Assembly (NCBI RefSeq): GCF_900109555.1
Contig: NZ_FNZV01000014.1
Location: 1-64,000 of the forward strand
Direction of reading: 5' to 3'
Origin: Pacificibacter marinus
Lineage (GTDB): Bacteria; Pseudomonadota; Alphaproteobacteria; Rhodobacterales; Rhodobacteraceae
Length of the DNA stretch: 64,000 bases
Under the pieces are notes generated by a model, which had not been told where the DNA came from, did no database searches, and saw only the letters and a program-made list of their open reading frames with translations. This document shows positions 8,947 to 17,899 of the stretch, piece after piece. How positions within the stretch are numbered: position 1 is the stretch's first letter; each line of letters begins with the position of its first letter. The translations under genes and the position numbers were made by a program.

Positions 8947-10002
8947 ATGATGAAATCTGCATTGGCGGGTGTCGCCATCGCATTGGCACCATTTGCCGTG
9001 GCCGCGCAGGTCACACTGACATCTGAAACTTCAAGCGTGGGGTCTTCGCCGCATTACGTGGACACGACATTGGCTGCGGTTCTTGACAGCGCGGGCGTGG
9101 CAACTGTTCAGGTAACCGAAGGTGCAACGCTGACCAATTCAGTTCAGGCTGTCGCTGAAGGCCGCCTTGATATGGCCTCTGCACCGATGATCCTGCCGTT
9201 CCTGCTGTCGCGCGGCATTGGCCCATACAGTGGCGTTGGCGTAGAAGAAGGCGCCAAACTGGCCTCGGGTATTCGGGTTCTGTTTTTCCACGCCGGATCG
9301 CACCAGATATTTGGCCACTACAATTCGGCACCGATTGAAGATATCCGCAACCTTGAAGGTTTGCGTATTTGGAACGGCCCGCCACGCGGTGCTGCCCTGA
9401 CATCCGGTCGCGCCATGGTGCAGCTGTTGTCTGGTTTGAAAGATGGAGAGGCCTACGAAGGTATTCAAACCCCTTGGCCCGACACAGTTGCGACCATCAC
9501 TGGCGGTGGTGTTGACGCATGGACATCCCCCGATGGCATCCCGTCCGGTCGCCAAATCCAGTTGGCAGCCGCAGGTGGGATCACGCTTTATGACGTGCCA
9601 TCAGATTTGTTGGCGAGCGAACTTGGCCAGCAGATTGTTGCGGCCCCGGGGCATGCGCCGTTTTCGATGCCAGTTGAAGAGTACCGCGCGGCGTATGCTG
9701 GCAATGACATCACCATCGTCACCGACGATGATACATTTGACAGCTATGTCACGGCATTCGCTGAAATTACGTCTGACAGTATGGATGAACAGTTAGCGTT
9801 TGACATCGTGACTGCCTTTCTTGAAGCGCAAGACCGCTTTGAGCAGGGATCCCCAATCGGACCGAACCTCGCGCTGACGTTTGGCGACATTAACGGTGTT
9901 AGCCAAGGCGCATGCGGAGCGGTGCAGGTTAAAATGCACCCCGGTGCCATTCGCGCCTACGAGGCCGCTGGCCATACGGTTTCCGACTGCCTGCGTTCAT
10001 AA
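8947..10002 (+). CDS. TAXI-type TRAP transporter solute-binding protein
   Basis: A 351-residue periplasmic binding protein with a signal peptide (MMKSALAGVAIALAPFAVAAQ). The mature start VTLTSETSSVGSSPHYVDTTLAAVL and the following LTNSVQAVAEGRLDMASAP and PPRGAALTSGRAM blocks are typical of TAXI (TRAP-associated extracytoplasmic immunogenic) proteins. The ATG at 8947 is preceded by AGGGAGAG. It works with the fused TRAP permease encoded 64 bases downstream. It is divergent from the MarR-hydrolase pair, which suggests the ligand feeds that hydrolase. Two Cys near the C-terminus (GACGAV, SDCLRS) could form a disulfide. Confidence 0.9.
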   Translation: MMKSALAGVAIALAPFAVAAQVTLTSETSSVGSSPHYVDTTLAAVLDSAGVATVQVTEGATLTNSVQAVAEGRLDMASAPMILPFLLSRGIGPYSGVGVEEGAKLASGIRVLFFHAGSHQIFGHYNSAPIEDIRNLEGLRIWNGPPRGAALTSGRAMVQLLSGLKDGEAYEGIQTPWPDTVATITGGGVDAWTSPDGIPSGRQIQLAAAGGITLYDVPSDLLASELGQQIVAAPGHAPFSMPVEEYRAAYAGNDITIVTDDDTFDSYVTAFAEITSDSMDEQLAFDIVTAFLEAQDRFEQGSPIGPNLALTFGDINGVSQGACGAVQVKMHPGAIRAYEAAGHTVSDCLRS

Positions 10003-10005
10003 ATA

Positions 10006-10030
10006 TGGTCCGGCGTCGTTCGCCGGACCA
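10006..10030 (+). promoter_or_regulatory. Intercistronic hairpin after the TAXI binding-protein gene
   Basis: A perfect 10-bp stem (TGGTCCGGCG / CGCCGGACCA) with loop TCGTT begins three bases after the binding-protein stop. There is no T-run. It probably protects the binding-protein mRNA 3' end and lowers expression of the permease gene that follows. Confidence 0.65.
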
Positions 10031-10066
10031 TCCGCACGCGCCCCATTACCGAACAGGAAGCTCACC

Positions 10067-12427
10067 GTGACCGATGCCACGAGTCCCCAACGCACCACCT
10101 CTAAAAACATAGCCATCGTATTAGCGCTGGTTCTGGTTTTCTTCGGTTTGTTAAACACGATGCCCGAAATCGCGGGGCTACAAAATTGGGCGCGCGACGT
10201 TACAGGACAACCGTTTTTCCGTGTCTCGGGTTTTCCGACCGAGTATTTCTTCCCACCGATGTTCATGCTGATGATGACTATCGTTGTTTTTGACGCCAGC
10301 ATCTATCGCGCGTGGAAGGTCGAGAAGCCGAACAAGGCCTGGCTTGGCCTATTGCTAGATGCGGGCTTATTGCTCGGCGCGGCCCTTGGTGCGTTCGGCT
10401 ATCTTGTCGAAATTGACAGTGTTTGTCTGATTGACCAGATCACAGGCGAACGCGCACGGCTAATCGCAGATGCCGCGGAGCGGTCCAATGTCATCCCGGG
10501 TATTTCTTTTGACGCAGAAGTTCCGTCCTGCCAGTCGCGATTTGGCGGTTGGACGATCCCGTTGCTGTTCACCATCATCACGCTGTTCTTCCTATATAAC
10601 GTGCGGGTTTGGGGGGTGCCACTGGTGGCCGTGGCCAGCGTTGTCGTGCTGTATACTGTCGCCACCACCCTGTTCTGGGTGTTCGACCTGTCCGACAACA
10701 ATTTTCTTCTAACCAAGCTCGGTGCTGACGGTGGTGATGTGATTGCCGCTGCGACGCAGAAGGCGACGAATATCTTTATTTCACCCGACGGGTTCATGGG
10801 GCGGTTTATGGATATCGTCGTGAATCAAGTCTTCCCCTATTTGATCTTAGGTGCCTTGTTCGGGACATCCGCCGGAGGCACGTCCCTCATTAAACTGGCC
10901 GTTCGATTGACCCGCAATCTGCGCGGCGGTCCGGCCCATGCCGCAATCGTTTCTTCAGCGATGTTTGGCACGATTACAGGTGGCCCTGTGACGAACGTTC
11001 TGTCCACAGGGCGGCTGACCATCCCGATGATGCGCCGCAACGGGTTCAACAAATACTTCGCAGGCGGGGTCGAGGCCGCCGCTTCATCCGGCGGGCAAAT
11101 CATGCCACCCGTTATGGGGGTCGCGGCCTTCGTGCTCGTGGCGTTAACGGCCGTGCCGTATACCAAAGTTATTACGGCAGCGTTTTTGCCTGCCATGTGT
11201 TTTTTCTTCTCTATATTCTTGGCCGTGATGTTCCAAGCGCGTCGCGAAAAGGTTGAAGCCATGCGTGTCGTGCCTGACGATTTGATTATGCACCGTCAGG
11301 ATTGGATAAACCTAACCATCATTTTCATACCCATTTTGACGATCCTGCTTTTGCTGCTTGGCAACAAAGATGCAGTTGGCGCGGGGCCGATGGGCTGGAT
11401 TCTGGGCGCTGAAACCGAGCTGCGCAACGGCGTGCGTGTTGTGACCGAGCGGAGCGGTGTTCTGCAAACCATCGTCAATGCCACAGGTGATGCGACCTCT
11501 GCGGGGTGGTGGGCGGTCGCCGTCTTAATACCTTTACTATTCCTTGATCCCCAAACGCGCGCCGAACCCTCTAAGATACTTGTTTCGCTCGGCGACGGCG
11601 GGATTTTAATCTCGCGCCTTTTCTTGCTGTTGTTTGCAGTTTCGATCATCGCGGCGTTCCTCAATGAAAGCGGCTTAACAGGCGAATTGACCCGCGCCGT
11701 GACCACCTGGTTGGAAAACGCAGACATGCTGCGCTTGTTTGGCTTGGAAATACCGATTGTCGGTGGGGTCTATCTGATGCTGGCGCTGACCTGTGCGATG
11801 TTTTGCGCGATTTTGCTGGGAATGGGTATGCCGACAGTTCCCGCTTATGTGAATGTCGCGCTTCTCTTGGGGCCATTGCTTGCGAATCTTGGCGTCAGTT
11901 TCTTCACCGCGCATATGTTCGTGTTCTATTTCGCTGTTGCGTCGGCCATCACGCCACCCGTCGCAGTCGCCGCATTTGCCGCCGCGTCCATTACAGGTGG
12001 GGAACCCATGCGCACAGGTGTTGCCGCGGTGCGCGTCGGGATTGTCATGTTTGCCATTCCCTTCGTCTTCGCATGGTATCCTGAAATCCTGTTAATCGAA
12101 GAGGCTGTAACGATCACCAACGATGCCGGCCAAAAGGTTCTTTTGGAGGGATATTCCAGCCAAACGGATTGGGGCCATTTAAGTCTACTTCTGCTGCGTC
12201 TAACCCTGTCGCTCTACTTGCTGGCCTCAGCCTTGGCGCGGTTCGACAGAGCAAAAATCAATGGACCAGAAGTCGCGTTGAGGCTTCTCTTGGCAGTCTT
12301 GATCTTGTGGAAAACCCCGTTTGTTATCGTTTTTGCGATTGGCGCAGCTGCTGTTCTTTTGTCTTGGCATCATATTACTGCGGGTCGCGCAATCGCGAAA
12401 CGAGCCGTCATCACTGAGAGGGTTTGA
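10067..12427 (+). CDS. Fused TRAP transporter permease (DctQ-DctM, 4TM/12TM)
   Basis: A 786-residue membrane protein. The N-terminal third has the small-subunit helices and periplasmic insert; from about residue 240 onwards it carries the DctM-type large subunit, with GGPAHAAIVSSAMFGTITGGPVTNVLSTGRLTIPMM and GGVEAAASSGGQIMPPVMG, both hallmark TRAP segments, repeated at AILLGMGMPTVPAYVNVAL. I chose the GTG at 10067 because AGGAAG lies 6 bases upstream; the open frame extends further upstream into the preceding gene without homology. It is the membrane partner of the TAXI binding protein. Cation-coupled uptake is expected; substrate unknown. Confidence 0.9.
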   Translation: MTDATSPQRTTSKNIAIVLALVLVFFGLLNTMPEIAGLQNWARDVTGQPFFRVSGFPTEYFFPPMFMLMMTIVVFDASIYRAWKVEKPNKAWLGLLLDAGLLLGAALGAFGYLVEIDSVCLIDQITGERARLIADAAERSNVIPGISFDAEVPSCQSRFGGWTIPLLFTIITLFFLYNVRVWGVPLVAVASVVVLYTVATTLFWVFDLSDNNFLLTKLGADGGDVIAAATQKATNIFISPDGFMGRFMDIVVNQVFPYLILGALFGTSAGGTSLIKLAVRLTRNLRGGPAHAAIVSSAMFGTITGGPVTNVLSTGRLTIPMMRRNGFNKYFAGGVEAAASSGGQIMPPVMGVAAFVLVALTAVPYTKVITAAFLPAMCFFFSIFLAVMFQARREKVEAMRVVPDDLIMHRQDWINLTIIFIPILTILLLLLGNKDAVGAGPMGWILGAETELRNGVRVVTERSGVLQTIVNATGDATSAGWWAVAVLIPLLFLDPQTRAEPSKILVSLGDGGILISRLFLLLFAVSIIAAFLNESGLTGELTRAVTTWLENADMLRLFGLEIPIVGGVYLMLALTCAMFCAILLGMGMPTVPAYVNVALLLGPLLANLGVSFFTAHMFVFYFAVASAITPPVAVAAFAAASITGGEPMRTGVAAVRVGIVMFAIPFVFAWYPEILLIEEAVTITNDAGQKVLLEGYSSQTDWGHLSLLLLRLTLSLYLLASALARFDRAKINGPEVALRLLLAVLILWKTPFVIVFAIGAAAVLLSWHHITAGRAIAKRAVITERV

Positions 12428-12662
12428 TCCTGTCCTCATCGCCCTCTGAGCGCATAGAAGACAGTAAGTCGAAATAAGTAGTCCCGACGATTATATTTAT
12501 CAATGCACATGCAAGCGTGAAGTTTGGTCTGATCCTGTCTTTTAAAAGCTCAATGTATTCTGGTCATTCCATTTGAAATTGGGGCTGCAAATTCGTGTTC
12601 AGCCAAAAGGCGCGCGGGTGGCCAGTGCTGTGCGCGATACGCCTTAGCCGCCGTTCCAAAGC

Positions 12663-13229
12663 TTAGCTGTCAGGGTAGCCCAGCCAAGGTTCAATGCGTT
12701 CCCAAGTTACATTCATGGCCCATGCTTTACTAACATAAGGCAAGCCTATGTGACCGTACCAGATCGACAGATGTCGTTCTGCTTCGCCTTCTCGTTTTCC
12801 CTCAATGCCAGCAAGGTAAAGTGCGGATGCGATGCCCGTGCGATCGGCTCCAGCGCGACAATGGATCAGAAGAGGTTTGGGCGCATCTCGCATCACTTCG
12901 ACCAATGCTTTGACTTCATCATCGGTCATCTCTTTGTGTTCAGACATCGCAAAGTTGATGTGTTCGATGCCCAAACGATCTGCCACCGCACGCTCAGTCT
13001 CATACCAATCCGCGCCATTGGCCTCACCGCGCAAGTTGAGGATGCTGGCGATGCCATTTTCACGTTTCCACTTGGATAGTTTTTGGCCATCCATTTGGGC
13101 GGCTCTATACACCGTGCCAGAGGACACTTCATAGAAGTTTCCGCTGATTTGAAGATACGCGAGATACCCTATCAGCAGGCACAACAAGACGACTGCTAAA
13201 ATGGCAGATCTTTTGATGAACTTGATCAT
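12663..13229 (-). CDS. Membrane-anchored dual-specificity/tyrosine phosphatase-like protein
   Basis: A 188-residue protein with one N-terminal membrane anchor (residues about 9-27) and a phosphatase domain with the P-loop LLIHCRAGADRTG (C-x5-R, about residues 120-132) and an upstream general-acid region. The family includes Siw14-like and beta-lactamase-inducer-like dual-specificity phosphatases acting on phosphotyrosine, phosphoserine or inositol phosphates. It lies four bases after the isoprenylcysteine-methyltransferase-like gene on the same strand, so the two are co-transcribed. The substrate is not evident. Confidence 0.83.
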   Translation of the reverse strand: MIKFIKRSAILAVVLLCLLIGYLAYLQISGNFYEVSSGTVYRAAQMDGQKLSKWKRENGIASILNLRGEANGADWYETERAVADRLGIEHINFAMSEHKEMTDDEVKALVEVMRDAPKPLLIHCRAGADRTGIASALYLAGIEGKREGEAERHLSIWYGHIGLPYVSKAWAMNVTWERIEPWLGYPDS

Positions 13230-13233
13230 GTTA

Positions 13234-13851
13234 TCAGAACAACGGGAACGTGGGCAATGCGCCTATGTCTTTGAAATGCTCTGTCATTTCCCCAATGGGA
13301 AGCAAGCTTAGGAACACCAGCGCATCAAAAAAGTTCCGGCGCAATGTGCCCGTGTCAAAAGTCACCGTAGCTGGGGATGAAAACTGGCTAAACTTAGGCA
13401 TGATGCGTGGGGTGACGGCTGCATATTCTTCATAAGCTGGGCCAAATTCAGACCGCAAAAACTGCTCTTCTTTGCTGGCAATGTCGTTGAGTACGTAAAA
13501 GATCAACGCGGTCATGACCATCGTCAAGACAAGCGAACCAAGCATCAAACCAAACCCAAAGACCGATATCGTCGAGAACAGATACAATGGATGGCGACAG
13601 ATGGAATACGGCCCATCACGCATTACCAAGGCGTTCTTGCGGCTGCCGATATAAAGAATTGACCAGAAACGTCCCAGAACACCACCGATCACCAGCAACA
13701 TGCCAACGCTCTCGATAAAGTCCATAAGTCCACCGTAAAGCGGCAATCCCGGGCGGGTGAATAACACCAAGGGGATCATGACCAACATGACCACTCTGAG
13801 AGTGTTGATGCGGCGTTTTTGGTTGGCTGGAAGAATAGCTGAACTGCTCAT
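13234..13851 (-). CDS. ICMT/PEMT-like membrane methyltransferase family protein
   Basis: A 205-residue integral membrane protein with about five hydrophobic segments. The core NALVMRDGPYSICRHPLYLFSTISVFGFGLML and the C-terminal EEQFLRSEFGPAYEEYAAVTPRIMP match the phospholipid/isoprenylcysteine methyltransferase family (RHPxY plus E-x8-Y-x-x-Y). GGGAAA lies at good spacing before the ATG. It is followed at once by an anchored phosphatase, so both may act on a membrane lipid. Bacterial members have varied or unknown acceptors. Confidence 0.82.
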   Translation of the reverse strand: MSSSAILPANQKRRINTLRVVMLVMIPLVLFTRPGLPLYGGLMDFIESVGMLLVIGGVLGRFWSILYIGSRKNALVMRDGPYSICRHPLYLFSTISVFGFGLMLGSLVLTMVMTALIFYVLNDIASKEEQFLRSEFGPAYEEYAAVTPRIMPKFSQFSSPATVTFDTGTLRRNFFDALVFLSLLPIGEMTEHFKDIGALPTFPLF

Positions 13852-14050
13852 AAACGTTTCCCTGTTTTCGCCGGCACGTTACGCCCAGCTTATGGGGCGG
13901 GGCAAGATGCTGTCATAGGGCCATGAGCGGAGAGTTGCCGTTGATGTTCTTTAAGGAAAGCCACGGCATGGCGGACTGGGACCGATGGTATCGAAAACCA
14001 CCTCTAAATCCCATTATTGGCCACTCTGTTTTTAGTTCTCCATGCTGCTT

Positions 14051-15196
14051 TTAAAAGACACGCGATCCCGCGCTCCATGTCTCGTTAAGAACAGGGGTCC
14101 CTGCCGATAGGGCGAAGCGGATCACATCTGCCCGTTGTCCAATACGCAACGATCCGCGATCTGTCAGGCCAACAGCCTGTGCTGGGCGTGCGGTTACGGT
14201 TGCTATGCCGCGTGGCAAGTCTCCCCAAAGATCGCCCAGTTGCACCGCTGCCATCAACAACCCTGATGGCACATAGTCTGAAGACAAGATGTCCAAGCGA
14301 TCAAGTTGCGCTAATTCGGCAGCGGCAACATTGCCTGAATGAGACCCCCCACGAATAAGATTGGGCGCGCCCATGATTGTGGCGATGCCATGCACATGAC
14401 AGGCCTGAGCCGCAGCAACAGTGGTCGGAAATTCGGCCATCTTGACGCCATAGGCCTGACTCGCGGCAACCTGATCTGCGGTTGTGTCGTCGTGGCTTGC
14501 CAGTGTGGCCCCCAATTGTTGGGCCGCTTTAACTGTCTCGGCTTCGTGGCTTGCCCCGAATTTCGACTGAAGTTCGTAGAGAAAATCGACGTAATCGCGG
14601 TATTCTTGATCGCCAAACGGGTATTTGCCACGGATGTATGTCTCAAATTTTGAAAGATCGGTGAATTGGCGTTGGCCGGGGGTATGATCCATCATCGATA
14701 CGATGCCAATCCGGTCCTTTGCCGTAAATTCAGCAAACTCATCCACAAGCGTTTCTGAACAAATTTCAGCCCGCAAGTGAATATGGTGGCTGATCCTAAG
14801 CAATTCAGCTTCACGCAGGGTGTGTATTTCATCGGCCATCTGACGCGCGTATTTCCCATAGCGTTTGCTGGTCCCCGACACGATAGACCCGACGCGGATA
14901 GCATCAAAAACGGTTGTGATCCCAGTGCCTGCGAGCTCGCGGTCATGGGCCAGAATGGCGGCGCGGTAGGGCCAGTCCACTTTCGGGCGCGGGCTTAGGT
15001 GACGTTCAAGATTATCTGTGTGCAGCTCGACCAAGCCAGGGGCCAGATAGTCGCCCTGTACATCGATTGCATCCTTGGAAACGGTGGTGCCGCTGTCGAT
15101 ATCGGTGATAACGCCGTCTGTGATAACCAACGATCCATTGATGACGTCGTCGTTTAAGATCAGCTTTGCGTTGGCAAAAATAGTTTGTTTTGTCAT
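14051..15196 (-). CDS. phnM: Ribose-1-methylphosphonate triphosphate diphosphohydrolase PhnM
   Basis: A 381-residue amidohydrolase-superfamily enzyme that removes pyrophosphate from alpha-D-ribose 1-methylphosphonate 5-triphosphate in the C-P lyase pathway. Diagnostic segments are GLVELHTDNLERHLSPRP near the N-terminus (metal-binding HTDN variant), SMMDHTPGQRQF in the middle and SSDYVPSGLLMAAVQL near the C-terminus. The ATG at 15196 starts MTKQTIF. It is transcribed away from the DUF1045 gene, with about 50 bases between starts, and is separate from the main phnG-N operon. Confidence 0.95.
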   Translation of the reverse strand: MTKQTIFANAKLILNDDVINGSLVITDGVITDIDSGTTVSKDAIDVQGDYLAPGLVELHTDNLERHLSPRPKVDWPYRAAILAHDRELAGTGITTVFDAIRVGSIVSGTSKRYGKYARQMADEIHTLREAELLRISHHIHLRAEICSETLVDEFAEFTAKDRIGIVSMMDHTPGQRQFTDLSKFETYIRGKYPFGDQEYRDYVDFLYELQSKFGASHEAETVKAAQQLGATLASHDDTTADQVAASQAYGVKMAEFPTTVAAAQACHVHGIATIMGAPNLIRGGSHSGNVAAAELAQLDRLDILSSDYVPSGLLMAAVQLGDLWGDLPRGIATVTARPAQAVGLTDRGSLRIGQRADVIRFALSAGTPVLNETWSAGSRVF

Positions 15197-15245
15197 GTAA
15201 GTGTCACGCGGTTTTGGCAAAGAGGTTCTCTGCGAAGGAAAATGA

Positions 15246-15920
15246 ATGTTTGAACGATTTGCTATTTTTTACACCCCAACCGAAGGTCTGGCGACGTTTG
15301 GCGCTGCTTGGCTGGGGTGGGACAACGCACAAGGGTGCGCCGTGCCGCATATAGATGTAAGTGGAATTGATGTGCCTCATATCACGGCCACGCCACGTAA
15401 GTACGGCCTGCACGGCACGTTGAAAGCCCCATTTCGGCTCGCCCAAGGCGCGACTTTGACGCAATTGCAACGCGCTGCCGCTGACTTTGCGGCCCAGCAT
15501 GCCGCCTTTGATATGGGCGAGGTCGAACTGCGACATGACAATGGCTTTGTGGCTTTGCGCCCTAAAAAGCAGTCTGGTGAATTGCGCGATTTTGCAAGCG
15601 CGACGGTCAAGGCGTTTGATCCATTTCGCGCACCGTTGAGCGATGCGGATATTGCCCGCCGTAGAAGCGCGGGGCTGAATGCCCGGCAGGATCAGCAGAT
15701 GCTTGAGTGGGGATACCCGTTCATCTTTGATGATTTCTATTTTCATCTGACCCTGAGTGGCACGGTGTCGCCTGCTCAAGCAAAGACGGTGATCAAAGCG
15801 CTGCAAACCCTTGTGGACCCAGTCGTGCCGCAACCGTTGTGCATGGATGCGATCACGCTGATGGGGCAGGATCAGGACGGTATGTTTCATCAAATCCATC
15901 GCTACGCCTTAACCGGATAA
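15246..15920 (+). CDS. DUF1045 protein, 2H-phosphoesterase-like, phosphonate-associated
   Basis: A 224-residue protein of the DUF1045 family that is found almost only in C-P lyase loci. It has two spaced H-x-T/S motifs, HGTLKAPF (about residue 57) and FHLTLSG (about residue 167), which is the signature of the 2H phosphoesterase superfamily (LigT, cyclic nucleotide phosphodiesterases). The locus lacks a recognisable PhnP, so this protein may open the phosphoribosyl 1,2-cyclic phosphate ring or otherwise process a cyclic phosphate; that is inference. Its 3' end overlaps the convergent phnN gene by 19 bases. Confidence 0.88.
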   Translation: MFERFAIFYTPTEGLATFGAAWLGWDNAQGCAVPHIDVSGIDVPHITATPRKYGLHGTLKAPFRLAQGATLTQLQRAAADFAAQHAAFDMGEVELRHDNGFVALRPKKQSGELRDFASATVKAFDPFRAPLSDADIARRRSAGLNARQDQQMLEWGYPFIFDDFYFHLTLSGTVSPAQAKTVIKALQTLVDPVVPQPLCMDAITLMGQDQDGMFHQIHRYALTG

Positions 15921-16444
15921 AGATGGTTGAGTGCAATTTGCACCGTCTGTTCCAGCGCGTCACTGTTGTCGATATCGAAGGCTTCAATACCGTCGGGTAA
16001 TTGTGCAGAGGCGCGGTCAAGTCGGCGGGCAATCTGTTCGGCCGTTTCCCGACCTCTGGCTTCAAGACGATGGGCAAGCACCGCGCGGTCAGCCGTAAGA
16101 TTGAACACATCAAATTGTGCAAAACACGCTTTAGAGTCGATCAAAGCGGCGCGAGACAGATTAGCCAAAACATCTTGCCCGTTTTGCAGCTGCGCTTTGA
16201 CAGAAACCGGTATCGCATAGTGTAACCCATGCGCGGCCCAGCTCAGCGCAAATTGCCCTGCGGCTTTTCGGGTTTGAAATTCTGCTTCGGTGACACCATT
16301 AAACCGCTCACCACCTGCAGTGCTGGGGCGGGTGATCACGCGCTTGGCCAAACCGATGCGCGGATCACGGTTGGCCATGGCCTCCATCACGCTGTCTTTG
16401 CCCACTCCCGATGGTCCGACGACAGCAATAAAACGCCCCGTCAT
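15902..16444 (-). CDS. phnN: Ribose 1,5-bisphosphate phosphokinase PhnN
   Basis: A 180-residue guanylate-kinase-like P-loop kinase: FIAVVGPSGVGKDSVM is Walker A, and ITRPSTAGGERFNGVTEAEF is the lid and substrate region typical of PhnN. It converts ribose 1,5-bisphosphate to PRPP, the last step of C-P lyase phosphonate use. It is the terminal gene of the phnGHIJKLN operon, its ATG overlapping the phnL stop by four bases, and its end overlaps the convergent DUF1045 gene. Confidence 0.93.
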   Translation of the reverse strand: MTGRFIAVVGPSGVGKDSVMEAMANRDPRIGLAKRVITRPSTAGGERFNGVTEAEFQTRKAAGQFALSWAAHGLHYAIPVSVKAQLQNGQDVLANLSRAALIDSKACFAQFDVFNLTADRAVLAHRLEARGRETAEQIARRLDRASAQLPDGIEAFDIDNSDALEQTVQIALNHLYPVKA

Positions 16445-17124
16445 GCTGCCAATCCCGGTGTGTATTTGGTCACATCAAGCTGGCGGTCGCAAATCGCATC
16501 GCGCGCGGCGTGATCGTGGAAAATACCGATGATGGCTGCGCCTCTGCCTTTGGCCTCGTTGATCATCTCAAGCACCGTCGCGCGGTTCGTTGGATCAAGG
16601 CTTGCGGTTGGTTCATCCAATAGCAACGCCGGATATGGATAGGCAAATCCCCGTGCGATGTTCACCCGTTGCTGTTCGCCGCCCGAAAATGTCGTGGGAC
16701 TGAGCGCCCAAAGCCGCTGCGGAATGTTGAGTCGTGCCAACAGCTGTTGTGCCGTGTTGATCGCGTCGTCGTATGCTGTTCCCGTTGCAAGTAATGGTTC
16801 GGCAACAACGTCCAACGTTGAGACGCGCGGCACGACCCGCAAGAACTGACTGACATAGCCAAGCGTGTTACGGCGCAATTGAATGATGTCGCGCGGGGCC
16901 GCCGTGGCCACGTCGACGTCGCCAATCATAATCCGGCCCGAAGCTGTCAGATAGTTCCCATATATCATCCGCATCAGCGTGGATTTCCCAGCTCCAGAGG
17001 CCCCGACCAATGCAACACATTCGCCAACCGCAACACGAAGCGATGCACCTTGCATAACGGGGATTTGCGCAGCGCCCTGATTGTGAAGGACAAAGGATTT
17101 AGAAACATTTTCAATAGAAATCAT
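16441..17124 (-). CDS. phnL: C-P lyase accessory ATPase PhnL
   Basis: A 227-residue ABC-type ATPase of the C-P lyase complex, not a transporter subunit. Walker A is GASGAGKST, the signature is FSGGEQQRVNIARG and Walker B is ALLLDEPTASLD. The N-terminal IENVSKSFVLHNQGAAQIPVMQG and the C-terminal FHDHAARDAICDR are typical of PhnL. It lies four bases after phnK and overlaps phnN; the operon order phnK-phnL-phnN is the common one. Confidence 0.94.
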   Translation of the reverse strand: MISIENVSKSFVLHNQGAAQIPVMQGASLRVAVGECVALVGASGAGKSTLMRMIYGNYLTASGRIMIGDVDVATAAPRDIIQLRRNTLGYVSQFLRVVPRVSTLDVVAEPLLATGTAYDDAINTAQQLLARLNIPQRLWALSPTTFSGGEQQRVNIARGFAYPYPALLLDEPTASLDPTNRATVLEMINEAKGRGAAIIGIFHDHAARDAICDRQLDVTKYTPGLAA

Positions 17125-17128
17125 CGCG

Positions 17129-17899
17129 TCACACCTGCAAAACTGAGGAAACTAAAAGCTGAGTATAGGCATGTTGTGGGTCATCCAGAACTTGATCAGT
17201 CAGACCGGTTTCAATCACATGCCCGTCTTTCATAACCATCAATCTGTCCGCCAACAGGCGCACAACGGCAAGATCATGGGTCACGATAATCGCGCTAAGA
17301 TTCATTTCGCGCACAAGGCCCCGCAGCAAATCAAGCAGTCGCGCTTGCACCGATACATCCAAACCACCTGTCGGTTCATCCATAAACACAAGACGCGGGG
17401 CGGTCACCAAATTACGTGCGATTTGCAGGCGTTGCTGCATCCCGCCAGAAAATGCAGTGGGGCGGTCATCAATCCGATCTTCGGTGATTTCGACACGGCC
17501 CAGCCAATCAATGGCCTTGGCGCGAATATCCCCGTAATGACGCGCATTCACGGCCATCAATCGTTCCCCAACATTGCCGCCAGCACTGACATTCATCCGC
17601 AACCCATCGCGGGCGTGTTGATGAACAAATGCCCAATCGGTGCGGCTTAACATGCGGCGTTCAGGCTCTGACATGGTGACCGTATCACGCAAACCTTGGG
17701 TGCGGGTGTCAAAGCGCACAGCCCCGCGGTCCGGTGTTAAATGTCCCGCTAGGCAATTCAGCAAAGTGGATTTGCCCGATCCGCTTTCGCCAACAATTCC
17801 CATGACTTCACCGGGGTACAGATCAAACGCAACATCCGTACACCCAATCCGCGCGCCATAGAATTTGGCGATGTTTTCAACTTGCAAAAGCGGGGTCAT
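17129..17899 (-). CDS. phnK: C-P lyase accessory ATPase PhnK
   Basis: A 256-residue ABC-type ATPase that binds the PhnGHIJ core and is needed for phosphonate breakdown. Walker A GESGSGKST, signature FSGGMQQRLQIARN and Walker B LVFMDEPTGGLDVSVQARLLDLLRGL are all intact. The start at 17899 overlaps the phnJ stop by four bases (ATGA) and begins MTPLLQVENI, as expected of PhnK; longer in-frame extensions lie within phnJ. Confidence 0.94.
   Translation of the reverse strand: MTPLLQVENIAKFYGARIGCTDVAFDLYPGEVMGIVGESGSGKSTLLNCLAGHLTPDRGAVRFDTRTQGLRDTVTMSEPERRMLSRTDWAFVHQHARDGLRMNVSAGGNVGERLMAVNARHYGDIRAKAIDWLGRVEITEDRIDDRPTAFSGGMQQRLQIARNLVTAPRLVFMDEPTGGLDVSVQARLLDLLRGLVREMNLSAIIVTHDLAVVRLLADRLMVMKDGHVIETGLTDQVLDDPQHAYTQLLVSSVLQV

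Noticed and set aside
9881-10066. Upstream extension of the TRAP permease frame
   Set aside because: It overlaps the TAXI gene and crosses the hairpin; the GTG at 10067 has a good ribosome-binding site and homology starts after it.
15204-15899. 231-residue open frame on the - strand
   Set aside because: Antisense to the DUF1045 gene, which has clear family motifs; composition-driven open frame.
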